From positions 1-18,443 of the forward strand of contig NZ_DJDT01000260.1 of the NCBI RefSeq assembly GCF_002432345.1: a DNA stretch of 18,443 nucleotides, written 5' to 3'. Positions 7,246-14,666 of the stretch are shown piece after piece; within the stretch, counting starts at the first letter, position 1; each line of letters begins with the position of its first letter. Source of the stretch: Pedobacter sp. UBA5917 (GTDB taxonomy: Bacteria > Bacteroidota > Bacteroidia > Sphingobacteriales > Sphingobacteriaceae). The notes beneath the pieces are model-generated. The model ran no database searches. It saw nothing but the letters and a program-made list of their open reading frames with translations, and was not told the origin of the DNA. Position numbers and translations under genes: made by a program.

Positions 7246-7249
7246 CCAC

Positions 7250-7257
7250 CAAAAATA
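7250..7257 (-). promoter_or_regulatory. Possible -7 promoter box for tilS
   Basis: The minus strand reads TATTTTTG, which fits TAnnTTTG, only 4 nt before the tilS ATG at 7245. If used, the mRNA would be leaderless. There is no recognisable -33 element. Confidence 0.35.
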
Positions 7258-7274
7258 TTTAATTTTAACTGGTA

Positions 7275-7290
7275 TTCCGAACGTTCGGAA
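7275..7290. promoter_or_regulatory. 16-bp perfect palindrome between tilS and the OstA-like gene (operator candidate)
   Basis: TTCCGAACGTTCGGAA is a perfect inverted repeat with no spacer. It lies 17 bp upstream of the tilS -7-like box and 8 bp upstream of the OstA-like -7-like box (7299-7306), where a dimeric regulator could affect both promoters. No matching regulator gene is in the window, so the role is inference. Confidence 0.4.
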
Positions 7291-7298
7291 CAAAAAAC

Positions 7299-7306
7299 TA
7301 ACTTTG
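7299..7306 (+). promoter_or_regulatory. Possible -7 promoter box for the OstA-like gene
   Basis: TAACTTTG fits TAnnTTTG exactly and ends 4 nt before the GTG start at 7311, which would give a leaderless transcript. No -33 TTG was found at the right distance. Confidence 0.35.
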
Positions 7307-7310
7307 TAGT

Positions 7311-9746
7311 GTGCAAAAACTATTTGTCTTTTTATTTCTCTTAATCAGCCCGGTATTTTTATTCGGTCAGCAACCTGCTTCAAAAATTAAAATTGTATCA
7401 TTCTCCAAAATAACAGGCGATGTTAAAAACAAGGTTAGTTATTTACGGAATCCTGTTTTCCAACAGGACAACGCTACTTTAACATGCGATAGTGCTATTT
7501 TTTATAGTGAGCGGAACTATTTTGAGGCCTACAAAAATGTGCACATCAACCAGGGCCTCACAAATATTTATTCTGATCAACTAGAATACGACGGGAATAA
7601 AAAACATGCGCATTTAACCGGAAATGTGATAATGAAAGATTCTAGCTCTACATTAACCACCAATATTTTGGATTATAATACGCTGAGTAAAATTGGAACT
7701 TACACCAGTGGTGGTAAAATTGTAAATAAAGAAGTAATAGTAACCAGTAAAAATGGCTATTATTTTAGTCAGGGCTACAGCCGCGAAGGTAGCGATGCAT
7801 ATTTTAGATATGATGTAGTGGTGGTTACACCGCAGGCAACCATCAAATCTGATACGATGAGTTACAACACTAAAAATAAATGGACCTACTTTTATGGTCC
7901 AACCAATATCAAAGGCAAAGATGACAACCTGTACACCGAAAATGGCCAGTACAACACCACAACGGAAGACGCCTTTTTTGGCAAGAAAAATCTTTATACG
8001 CAAGGCACACGATCTTTAAAGGGAGATAGTTTATATTATTTTGGTAAGCAGGGAGTTGGTAAAGCGGTTAAGAACATTGTTTTCTCTGATACGAAAGATA
8101 AGATGAAAATGTTCGGCGATTTAGGTTATTATTATAAAGTAGATCAGCGGACATTGGTAACCAGAAATGCTTATCTGGGTATTGGTACCGAAGATTCGGT
8201 GATGGTAAAGAATAAAAAAAGGCCCGATAGTTTATGGATGGGTGCAGATACCCTGGAAACGCAGATGGTATTGCAAAAAAACTTAAAACTGATCCCTAAA
8301 ATTTCGATTAAGGCTGATAATCAGGTTGGAGAAGACGATGAAGACGGAGGAAAGAAAGAAAAATCGGAACCTAAGGAGAAACCTGAAATCCAGACCCCTC
8401 AAAAAGACGACAGGAACAAACGGAATGCGGCCAGGAAAAAGAAAAAGGGTAAAGGTGAGGCTGAAATTGAAGATGCGTTAAACCTAAAGGATAAAAGCCT
8501 TGATAGTTTAAAAACGAAAGTAGATTCACTTGGTAAAGGAATGCCTAAAATTAGTCTGGATAGTTTGCAAAAGGGCAATGTTTTGAAGGGTAAGGCCGAT
8601 TCTATTATCAAAAACCTGCCTAAACTCAAAACAGATAGCCTGCAGAAAAAGATACTGGATAAGGCAGGGCCTATTGCAAAAGACCTTTCGAAAACAAAGA
8701 TCGATAGTTTACAGAAAAAGGTAAGCGAAAAAGCAGCTCCGATTGTTAAAGACCTTTCGAAGGCAAAAATTGATAGTCTGCAGAAAAAATTAATAAAACC
8801 AGGTGTTAAAGATAGTTTAACAAAAGCTATCGGAAATTTAAAATTGGGCAAAGCCAACGATACTGCTAAATTTAATCCGGCCGATACCGTTCAATCGCGT
8901 ATTATTAAGGCCTACCACGGTGTTAAGATCTTTAAAACGAATATACAGGCCAAAACCGATAGTCTTTTTTACACCAGTGCCGATTCTACTCTGCGCTGTT
9001 ACAGCAATCCTATTATATGGTCGGAAGGTTCGCAACAGGTTGGCGATACCATTTATGTGCAGTTCAAAAATAAGAAGCTAAATAACCTACAGGCCATCAG
9101 AAATGCCTTTTTGGTAAATACCCCAACCGATTCGTTAAGGTTTAACCAGATAAAAGGCCGGTTAATGACAGGTTTCTTTTATAACGGAAAACTAAAAACA
9201 ATGTATGTTGACGGTAACGCAGAAAGCATTTATTACACCCAGGACGACAGCACGAAGGTTTACAAAGAAATGAACCAGACACTGAGCAGCAGGATAAAAT
9301 TTATTTTTAAGGACAAGGAAAACGCAATAGAAAATATTGTTTATATCAAAGGCGTTGAGGGAGCCTTAAATCCGGAAAATGAAATTGCAAAAGACCATGC
9401 CTTAAAGGGCTTTTCATGGAAACCAAGCGAACGGCCAAAATCGAAGAAAGATGCAGTTGGTTCGGCCGGAAAACCTAAGCCCAAAATAAAGGCAAAAACA
9501 GTTGCCGGTAAAACGGTGGCGGGCACAAAAACAAATACCCCTGCAGCCAAACCGGCATCAACCGTTCCTACTGCCAAACCCAAAACTACACTAGGTAAAG
9601 ACAGCTTAAACCTGGATAAAAAACTGCCCCAAAATAAACCGGCAGATACTGCGAACTTCGGCATTAAACCCATTTTACCTAAAAAAGATACCGTTCAGGT
9701 GAAAAAAGATACTACCCAGGTAAAAAAATTGGTTGGTAAAATGTAA
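7311..9746 (+). CDS. OstA-like / LptA-related organic-solvent-tolerance protein with repeat insert and Lys-rich tail
   Basis: An 811-residue exported protein, probably periplasmic and involved in moving lipopolysaccharide to the outer membrane. The GTG start gives a signal peptide (residues 1-19, ending FLFG). Residues about 35-290 are OstA/LptA-like beta-jellyroll repeats with the typical cadence of CDSAIFYSERNYFEAYKNVH, YDGNKKHAHLTGNVIM and SDTMSYNTKNKW. A low-complexity Lys/Asp/Ser-rich insert at about 340-520 contains two exact 23-residue periods around DSLQKK. OstA-type strands then resume (KTDSLFYTSADSTLRCY, then QVGDTIYVQFKNKKLNNL) to about residue 690. The last 120 residues are Lys/Pro/Ala/Thr-rich and probably disordered. 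Long Bacteroidetes OstA-like proteins are known, but the insert and tail look lineage-specific. A family-1 hairpin begins within 20 nt of the stop. Confidence 0.85.
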   Translation: MQKLFVFLFLLISPVFLFGQQPASKIKIVSFSKITGDVKNKVSYLRNPVFQQDNATLTCDSAIFYSERNYFEAYKNVHINQGLTNIYSDQLEYDGNKKHAHLTGNVIMKDSSSTLTTNILDYNTLSKIGTYTSGGKIVNKEVIVTSKNGYYFSQGYSREGSDAYFRYDVVVVTPQATIKSDTMSYNTKNKWTYFYGPTNIKGKDDNLYTENGQYNTTTEDAFFGKKNLYTQGTRSLKGDSLYYFGKQGVGKAVKNIVFSDTKDKMKMFGDLGYYYKVDQRTLVTRNAYLGIGTEDSVMVKNKKRPDSLWMGADTLETQMVLQKNLKLIPKISIKADNQVGEDDEDGGKKEKSEPKEKPEIQTPQKDDRNKRNAARKKKKGKGEAEIEDALNLKDKSLDSLKTKVDSLGKGMPKISLDSLQKGNVLKGKADSIIKNLPKLKTDSLQKKILDKAGPIAKDLSKTKIDSLQKKVSEKAAPIVKDLSKAKIDSLQKKLIKPGVKDSLTKAIGNLKLGKANDTAKFNPADTVQSRIIKAYHGVKIFKTNIQAKTDSLFYTSADSTLRCYSNPIIWSEGSQQVGDTIYVQFKNKKLNNLQAIRNAFLVNTPTDSLRFNQIKGRLMTGFFYNGKLKTMYVDGNAESIYYTQDDSTKVYKEMNQTLSSRIKFIFKDKENAIENIVYIKGVEGALNPENEIAKDHALKGFSWKPSERPKSKKDAVGSAGKPKPKIKAKTVAGKTVAGTKTNTPAAKPASTVPTAKPKTTLGKDSLNLDKKLPQNKPADTANFGIKPILPKKDTVQVKKDTTQVKKLVGKM
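8634..8789 (+). repeat. 69-bp in-frame tandem repeat inside the OstA-like gene
   Basis: The codons for DSLQKK recur at 8634, 8703 and 8772, exactly 69 bp apart, with KDLSK before the second and third. Each period encodes 23 residues. Related but irregular DSL phrases occur earlier at about 8500-8570. Confidence 0.8.
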
Positions 9747-9758
9747 TTTATTCTTAGA

Positions 9759-9997
9759 GTCGTCACCCTGAATTCATTTCAGGGTCTACCTTGCAGGAAA
9801 GATGCTGACCACGAAGTAGCTATTAGACATTTAAAAACAATAAAAACAGCTAATAAAATAAATTCAGCATGACGATCACGTTAAATAAATCGCTGATAGA
9901 TTTCTCCCCTACGGTCGAAATGACGATTTATCCCTCATTAAAAACTTATTCAAACATCTTTCTCTCTAATTGACCCTGAAATAAATTCAGGGTGACG
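9759..9997. repeat. Inverted pair of family-1 hairpins with family-1 and family-2 copies between them
   Basis: ACCCTGAA/TTCAGGGT hairpins lie at 9765-9785 and, in opposite orientation, at 9973-9993. They begin 18 nt after the OstA-like stop and 8 nt beyond the rdgB stop, respectively. Between them GATGCTGA (9801-9808) and TCAGCATGACG (9864-9874) are the arms of a third family-1 hairpin whose loop is widened to about 55 nt by AT-rich sequence. A family-2 copy on the minus strand (GTCATTTCGACC with GGAGAAATCTA) covers 9896-9925. No gene was seen in 9747-10001. Confidence 0.8.
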
Positions 9998-10001
9998 GTA
10001 C

Positions 10002-10577
10002 TCAAGAGCCCTTCAAAAACATCATCATTTTCTTCAACGCAATTGCCCTATGGCTGATTTTATTCTTCAGGTCCATATCCATTTCGGCAAAAGTGATATC
10101 GTATCCATCGGGCTGAAAGATTGGATCGTAGCCAAAGCCTTTTGATCCGGAGATCTCTTCCCTGATTGTACCTTCGATCACACCCTCAAAAATATGGTTC
10201 TGTCCATCCTGCATCAGCGAAATCACAGTTTTAAAACGGGCTTTCCTGTTACTGTTTCCTTCCAGTTTTTTTAAAACGAGCCTAATATTTTCCGCACTGT
10301 CCCTGCTTCCCGAATATCTGGCCGAATAAACGCCTGGTTCGTTATTTAAAGCAACTACTTCCATACCACTATCGTCAGCAAAACAATCCAGGTTAAAATG
10401 CTCAACAACATAACCGCTTTTCAAGCTGGCGTTTCCTTCAAAAGTATCAGATGTTTCAGGAATATCCACAAAACAACCAATGTCTTCCAAATTCAGTACT
10501 TCATATTCACCTTCCAGCGCGGCACGTATTTCTTCTGTTTTATGTTGGTTATTGGTAGCAAATACAAGTTTTTTCAT
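10002..10577 (-). CDS. rdgB: Non-canonical purine NTP (XTP/dITP) pyrophosphatase
   Basis: A 191-residue RdgB/HAM1-family enzyme that hydrolyses ITP, dITP and XTP to monophosphates and keeps deaminated purines out of DNA and RNA. Family motifs appear in order: FATNNQHKTEEIRAAL (residues 5-20), FADDSGMEVVALNNEPGVYS with the catalytic Asp pair and the G-V-Y-S-A-R-Y-S-G loop, then SGSKGFGYDPIFQPDG and the SHRAIAL helix near the C-terminus. Length matches the family. ATG 10577 starts the first strand. Upstream lies the heptad-repeat tract and then the stop of the psi-like gene. Co-transcription with that gene is possible. Confidence 0.95.
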   Translation of the reverse strand: MKKLVFATNNQHKTEEIRAALEGEYEVLNLEDIGCFVDIPETSDTFEGNASLKSGYVVEHFNLDCFADDSGMEVVALNNEPGVYSARYSGSRDSAENIRLVLKKLEGNSNRKARFKTVISLMQDGQNHIFEGVIEGTIREEISGSKGFGYDPIFQPDGYDITFAEMDMDLKNKISHRAIALKKMMMFLKGS

Positions 10578-10586
10578 TTTAAAAGA

Positions 10587-10677
10587 GGTAAAAGGTTTAG
10601 GGTATAAGGCTTAAGGTTTTGGAGTAAAATTCGAATACAATACTCAGTACTTGATTCTAGATACTTGATACTACAAT
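10587..10677. repeat. Degenerate heptad (7-bp) repeat tract, 13 units in one register
   Basis: From 10587 the sequence can be cut into consecutive 7-mers. The first five or six resemble GGTTTAA (for example GGTTTAG, GGTATAA, GGCTTAA). After two transitional units, those from about 10643 resemble CTTGATA (CTCAGTA, CTTGATT, CTAGATA, CTTGATA). The register does not change across the switch. The tract fills almost the whole gap between rdgB and the gene upstream. Confidence 0.75.
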
Positions 10678-10686
10678 ACCAAGTCC

Positions 10687-11340
10687 TTATTTAATCTTCT
10701 GCAGATGCCCCCAAAGGGTTTTCTTGGCTGTGATATCACTATCGAGATGATGGAGGTTTGGCGCGAAGATAATTTTGGTGCTTTCGTGCATGATGATTTC
10801 ATTCTGCCAGCTAAGGTCCAGTTTTAGTTCTGCAACCTCTACCCCGAAAGATAACATGATAACAGGTTTGAAAAAACGGTGCAGTTCCACATAATCTGTT
10901 CCTTTATAGTTTGCATAGTTCAATAGGGCAAAATCGGGTGTACCCAGATCAACCGCCTTAACAATTTTCCGCAGCAGTTCCCTCCCCTGTTCAGTACTCA
11001 CATCATGCTGTTGATCGTTCACCAAAATCAGTACCATTTTTTTATTCCCGCCCAAAAATTTAAACGTTTTTTCGGGCTTCGGTTCCTCCACAATACGCGG
11101 AATTTCAGGTGCTTGGGGATAAACTTTTGGTATCTGTGTAGATTTAATTTCAGGAATCTGGATGTTTTCTGTATTTAAAACCATTTCCTTTTCTGCTACA
11201 ATGGCAACATTTTCGGCCGCAAAAACCGGCTCTGGATTACGTAAAGGCAGAATTTCTACACTTTCATCTTTCACCACGAAAACCTCATCGGTAAAAAATA
11301 AACGTAAAGCATTCGCATTGTTGGTAACCTGGTTTTCCAT
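10687..11340 (-). CDS. Hypothetical protein resembling the DNA polymerase III psi (HolD) fold
   Basis: A 217-residue cytosolic protein. Residues about 1-100 are Glu/Pro/Ile-rich and probably disordered (repeated phrases such as IQIPEIKSTQIPKV). Residues about 102-217 form a compact alpha/beta domain: KKMVLILVNDQQHD, LLRKIVKAVDLGTPDFALLNY, a strand KPVIMLSFGVEVAEL, and the end FAPNLHHLDSDITAKKTLWGHLQKI. This order and the closing L-x-K-x-LW-x-x-L pattern recall HolD, the psi subunit of the polymerase III clamp loader. The assignment rests on pattern similarity only and could be wrong. ATG 11340 is divergent from the folding operon that begins at 11445. Confidence 0.6.
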   Translation of the reverse strand: MENQVTNNANALRLFFTDEVFVVKDESVEILPLRNPEPVFAAENVAIVAEKEMVLNTENIQIPEIKSTQIPKVYPQAPEIPRIVEEPKPEKTFKFLGGNKKMVLILVNDQQHDVSTEQGRELLRKIVKAVDLGTPDFALLNYANYKGTDYVELHRFFKPVIMLSFGVEVAELKLDLSWQNEIIMHESTKIIFAPNLHHLDSDITAKKTLWGHLQKIK

Positions 11341-11444
11341 TCGTATTTTTGTAGGATAATAATTTCTGTTAAAATTAGTTAAATATCTTATAATAGCGCC
11401 GCTAATTGTTACTTTTATCCCTTAAAATTTATAGAGTGCTCTGT

Positions 11445-12032
11445 GTGAGGAAAGCTTATTGCTTATTTGTTTTCAGCTTGATGTACGGCGTTTCGTATGC
11501 ACAGAATGTTGCTGTGGTTAACGGTAAATCGATAAGCGCCAGGGAGTTTATGTGGGCTTACAAAAAAAGCCATAACGGAAACATCAGTGTGGCTTATGAT
11601 ACCCTGCAAAGCTATTTGAACCTTTACATAAATTTTAAACTTAAAGTTTTGGATGCCCGCGATATGGGACTTGATAAAAGTGCCAGCTATCAGGAGGAGA
11701 TCAAAACCTATGAGGACGCCTTAACGACACATAAAAAAGTTGGGGTAAGCAATAAAGACCGTGATTTTTTATTGAACGAATACCGCGAAGGTGTTTTAAT
11801 GTTCAACGTTTCGGAACAGAAAATCTGGAACAAAGCGCAGGAAGATGATCAGGCGATAAATGATTTTTACACCAAAAATCAAAAAAACTATAATAAACCT
11901 TTAAACGAAGTTAGGGGTGAAGTAATTGCCGACTATCAACAAAGTTTGGAAGAAAAATGGCTAAAAAGCCTTAAACAGAAATATCAGGTAAGGATTAACG
12001 AAAATGAGCTTAAAAAACTCGCCAGGTTATAA
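11445..12032 (+). CDS. Exported PPIase-related protein lacking a parvulin domain
   Basis: About 195 residues. GTG 11445 gives a compact signal peptide (MRKAYCLFVF then LMYGVSYAQ), which I prefer to the upstream TTG 11406 that would add 13 residues. After the signal, NVAVVNGKSISAREFMWAY and LQSYLNLYINFKLKVLDARD match the N-terminal chaperone region of Bacteroidetes SurA/PpiC-type isomerases. The segment EYREGVLMFNVSEQKIWNKA and the end LNEVRGEVIADYQQ match the C-terminal region of the same proteins. The catalytic parvulin domains normally found between them are absent, with no frameshift visible. It may be a chaperone-only relative acting in the periplasm. It is first in an apparent operon with the SurA-like gene and moxR. 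Confidence 0.72.
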   Translation: MRKAYCLFVFSLMYGVSYAQNVAVVNGKSISAREFMWAYKKSHNGNISVAYDTLQSYLNLYINFKLKVLDARDMGLDKSASYQEEIKTYEDALTTHKKVGVSNKDRDFLLNEYREGVLMFNVSEQKIWNKAQEDDQAINDFYTKNQKNYNKPLNEVRGEVIADYQQSLEEKWLKSLKQKYQVRINENELKKLARL

Positions 12033-12086
12033 CCAAACTGATAGAGTTGACCATAAATATTAAATTTGCAAAATATAACAAATAGA

Positions 12087-13445
12087 ATGAAGAAAGTTTT
12101 TTTAGTAGCAACCGCTTTAATTTGCCTGTTTTTAAACAGTTATGCACAAAAGCATACTGTAGATAAAGTTGCTGCTGTTGTAGGAAATAATATTATCCTG
12201 CTATCAGATTTGAACCAACAATACACACAATATCTTTATCAGGGAAATACGCCCAATGATGAGATCAAATGTAAAATTTTACAGCAGACCCTAACCCAGA
12301 AACTGCTTAAACAACAGGCCGAAATCGATTCGGTAATGGTTGAGGATGGTGCGGTTGACGATGAGGTGAACAAACGTATGCGTTACAGTATGCAGCGCGC
12401 GGGCGGTCAGGAGCGTTTAGAGCAATTTTTGAACAAATCGGTTCTTCAGTATAAAGATGAGATCAGACCATCGGTAAAAGATGAATTGATTGCGCAGAAA
12501 ATGCAGCAAAAAATTACAGAAAACATCAATGTTACGCCAATGGAAGTAGAAAAATACTTCAAATCATTGGGCGATAGCATCCCTGAATTTAATACCGAAG
12601 TTGAAGTTGGTGAGGTAATTTTAAACCCACAGTTAACCAGGGCCGAGAAACAGAAATTCCGTGATAAAATCGAATCATTACGCTTAAGGGTTAAAGCTGG
12701 AGAAGATATGGGCGTTTTGGCAAAAACCTATTCAGAAGATCCGGGTTCGGCAGCTGATGGTGGTGATTATGGTTTTATCGACAGAAATACCATGGTAAAA
12801 GAATTTACCGCATGGGCCTTTAAATTAAAAGCGGGGGAAATTTCACCTGTTTTCGAAACAGATTATGGTTTCCACTTTTTACAGGTATTGGAGCGCCGTG
12901 GTGAGCAGGTGCACGTTAGGCACATCTTAATTATGCCTAAAACCACGCCCGAAAGTTTAACCCGTTTAAAACTTCATGCAGATAGTATCTATAATAACAT
13001 TATCGGCAAAAAATTAAGCTTTGCTGCTGCTGCAAACCTGTACTCAGATAATAAAGAAACTAAATATAATGGTGGTATGATGCTGAATGCTGAAAATGTT
13101 CAGGCAAGAAGTACTTTCATTCCGGTTGATAAATTGGATCCATCGGTGTTTTTGGTAATCGACAGCATGAAAATCGGTGGTGTTTCCAAACCTGACTTAT
13201 TTACTGCGGCTGATGGAAAACAGGGTTACCGCATTTTATATCTAAAATCGAAAATACCTCCGCACAAGGCAAATATGAAACAGGATTTCCCAAAAATCAG
13301 GGATGCTGCACAAAGTGATAAAATTAATCGTACTTTAAGCGAATGGTTTCAAAAGCGCCGCGAAAATACTTACATTAAAATCGACGACGAATTTAATACC
13401 TGTGATGAATTAAAAATCTGGACTAAAACCACAGCCGCAAAATAA
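12087..13445 (+). CDS. SurA-like periplasmic peptidyl-prolyl cis-trans isomerase
   Basis: A 452-residue exported chaperone/isomerase of the SurA type that helps outer-membrane proteins fold. ATG 12087 gives the signal peptide MKKVFLVATALICLF to YAQ; the in-frame TTG at 12066 would only add seven residues ahead of it. The N-terminal SurA-type chaperone region follows (VDKVAAVVGNNIILLSDLNQ, then LTQKLLKQQAEIDSV). Parvulin domain 1 runs from about VEVGEVILNP through AKTYSEDPGSAADGGDYGF to YGFHFLQVLE. A second parvulin-like domain begins at VHVRHILIMP and contains FAAAANLYSDNKETKYNGG, where the motif is more degenerate. It lies 54 nt after the PPIase-related gene and 5 nt before moxR, so the three are probably one operon. 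Confidence 0.9.
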   Translation: MKKVFLVATALICLFLNSYAQKHTVDKVAAVVGNNIILLSDLNQQYTQYLYQGNTPNDEIKCKILQQTLTQKLLKQQAEIDSVMVEDGAVDDEVNKRMRYSMQRAGGQERLEQFLNKSVLQYKDEIRPSVKDELIAQKMQQKITENINVTPMEVEKYFKSLGDSIPEFNTEVEVGEVILNPQLTRAEKQKFRDKIESLRLRVKAGEDMGVLAKTYSEDPGSAADGGDYGFIDRNTMVKEFTAWAFKLKAGEISPVFETDYGFHFLQVLERRGEQVHVRHILIMPKTTPESLTRLKLHADSIYNNIIGKKLSFAAAANLYSDNKETKYNGGMMLNAENVQARSTFIPVDKLDPSVFLVIDSMKIGGVSKPDLFTAADGKQGYRILYLKSKIPPHKANMKQDFPKIRDAAQSDKINRTLSEWFQKRRENTYIKIDDEFNTCDELKIWTKTTAAK

Positions 13446-13450
13446 CACCA

Positions 13451-14413
13451 ATGCAGTATAAGAACGAAGTAGAAGCTGTTGATGCACTTCACCAATCTTT
13501 CAACAATATTAAAGCCGAAATAAGCAAGGTAGTTGTTGGACAGGATGACATCATAAAATCTGTTTTAATCGCCATTTTTAGCAACGGACACTGTTTGTTG
13601 GTTGGCGTACCCGGATTAGCTAAAACTTTACTTGTACAAACCGTGGCGTCTGTTTTAGACCTCGATTTCAACAGGATCCAGTTTACGCCCGATTTAATGC
13701 CAAGTGACATTATTGGGGCAGAGATTTTAGGAGAAGACAGGCACTTTAAATTTATAAAAGGGCCTGTTTTTTCCAATATTATCCTCGCCGACGAAATTAA
13801 CCGTACCCCTCCAAAAACCCAGGCCGCACTTTTAGAGGCCATGCAGGAGAAATCGGTAACAGCAGCCGGACAAACACATGTTCTGCCAAAACCATTTTTC
13901 GTTCTGGCCACACAAAACCCGATTGAGCAGGAAGGAACCTATCCCCTACCCGAAGCCCAGTTAGACCGTTTCATGTTCAATATCCAGTTAAATTATCCTG
14001 CTTTTGCAGATGAATTGAACATCGTAAAAAACACCACCAGTAATAAAACTATCCAGCTGCAGAAGATTATCCATGCAGATGATATCCAATATTTCCAGAA
14101 ACTGATCCGCGATATTCCTATTACAGACAATGTACTGGAATATGCAGTAAAACTGGCAGCAAAAACCCGTCCGAATACCGAATTTGCTACTGATGCAGTA
14201 AACAAATACATCAGCTGGGGTGCAGGCCCACGTGCTTCGCAGTTTTTGGTATTGGGTGCAAAATGCCATGCTGCCGTAACCGGAAAGTATTCGCCTGATA
14301 TTGAAGATGTAAAAGCCGTTGCCGAACCTATTTTACGCCACCGTATTGTACGTAATTACCGCGCCGAAGCCGAAGGTTTGTCAATCGAAAAAATCATTAA
14401 AGATTTATTATAA
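13451..14413 (+). CDS. MoxR-family AAA+ ATPase
   Basis: A 320-residue cytosolic ATPase of the MoxR group, thought to act as a chaperone for maturation of protein complexes. Walker A is GVPGLAKT at residues 52-59. Walker B is IILADEINR with the DE pair at 114-115, followed by TPPKTQAALLEAMQE, the sensor region FFVLATQNPIEQEGTYPLPEAQLDRFMF, and a C-terminal lid (ISWGAGPRASQFLVLGAKCHA). All key residues are present. It starts 5 nt after the SurA-like stop. The DUF58/von Willebrand-domain partner genes that usually follow moxR are not found here. Instead, repeats begin within 10 nt of the stop, so the gene either works without a local partner or its partners lie elsewhere. Confidence 0.93.
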   Translation: MQYKNEVEAVDALHQSFNNIKAEISKVVVGQDDIIKSVLIAIFSNGHCLLVGVPGLAKTLLVQTVASVLDLDFNRIQFTPDLMPSDIIGAEILGEDRHFKFIKGPVFSNIILADEINRTPPKTQAALLEAMQEKSVTAAGQTHVLPKPFFVLATQNPIEQEGTYPLPEAQLDRFMFNIQLNYPAFADELNIVKNTTSNKTIQLQKIIHADDIQYFQKLIRDIPITDNVLEYAVKLAAKTRPNTEFATDAVNKYISWGAGPRASQFLVLGAKCHAAVTGKYSPDIEDVKAVAEPILRHRIVRNYRAEAEGLSIEKIIKDLL

Positions 14414-14419
14414 TAGAAT

Positions 14420-14526
14420 CGTCATCTCGACTGAAACGCAGTGAAACGGAGATATCTATTGCAGCAGATTTAGCTTCGCTGAGCACTCCGTGGTTCTCGA
14501 CTACGTTGCACTCCGCTCGAAATAAG
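14420..14526. repeat. Inverted pair of family-2 repeats downstream of moxR
   Basis: The forward copy (14420-14460) starts CGTCATCTCGACTGAAACG and ends GGAGATATCTA. The reverse copy (about 14484-14526) reads, on the minus strand, TTATTTCGAGCGGAGTGC and then GTAGTCGAGAACC. A partner motif occurs at 15019-15057 and at 9896-9925. The pair follows the moxR stop by only 6 nt and may form its mRNA 3' end. Confidence 0.7.
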
Positions 14527-14535
14527 GGACTTCGC

Positions 14536-14588
14536 TAGTCGGGATTTGTAATCCCGTCTTATGAACTAAGGATTTGAAATCCTTTATA
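14536..14588 (+). repeat. Family-3 two-hairpin repeat, copy 1
   Basis: Hairpin a is CGGGATT/AATCCCG with a 3-nt loop (14540-14556). Hairpin b is AAGGATTT/AAATCCTT around a single G (14568-14584). The linker is TCTTATGAACT. The same doublet recurs at 15080 and 15544, and the layout resembles REP doublets. Confidence 0.85.
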
Positions 14589-14666
14589 ACTTATTTAGGG
14601 ATCAAAATCCTGACCAACACTTTGGTTACCTTTTTACGTTCCCCGCATTAAGAATAAAAGAGGTAA

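Noticed and set aside
8399..8857. Minus-strand ORF of 152 codons inside the OstA-like gene
   Set aside because: It is the antisense image of the Lys/Asp/Ser-rich repeat insert, with no start context or motif.
12061..12068. TAAATTTG as an internal promoter for the SurA-like gene
   Set aside because: It fits the box, but no -33 element is at the right distance and such matches arise easily in AT-rich sequence; the gene is probably transcribed from upstream.
13489..13911. Minus-strand ORF antisense to moxR
   Set aside because: It covers the Walker motifs of a clear MoxR gene and looks like a codon-usage shadow.
14414..14666. Insertion-sequence remnant downstream of moxR
   Set aside because: No transposase fragment, long terminal inverted repeat pair or target duplication was seen; the content is families 2 and 3 short repeats.
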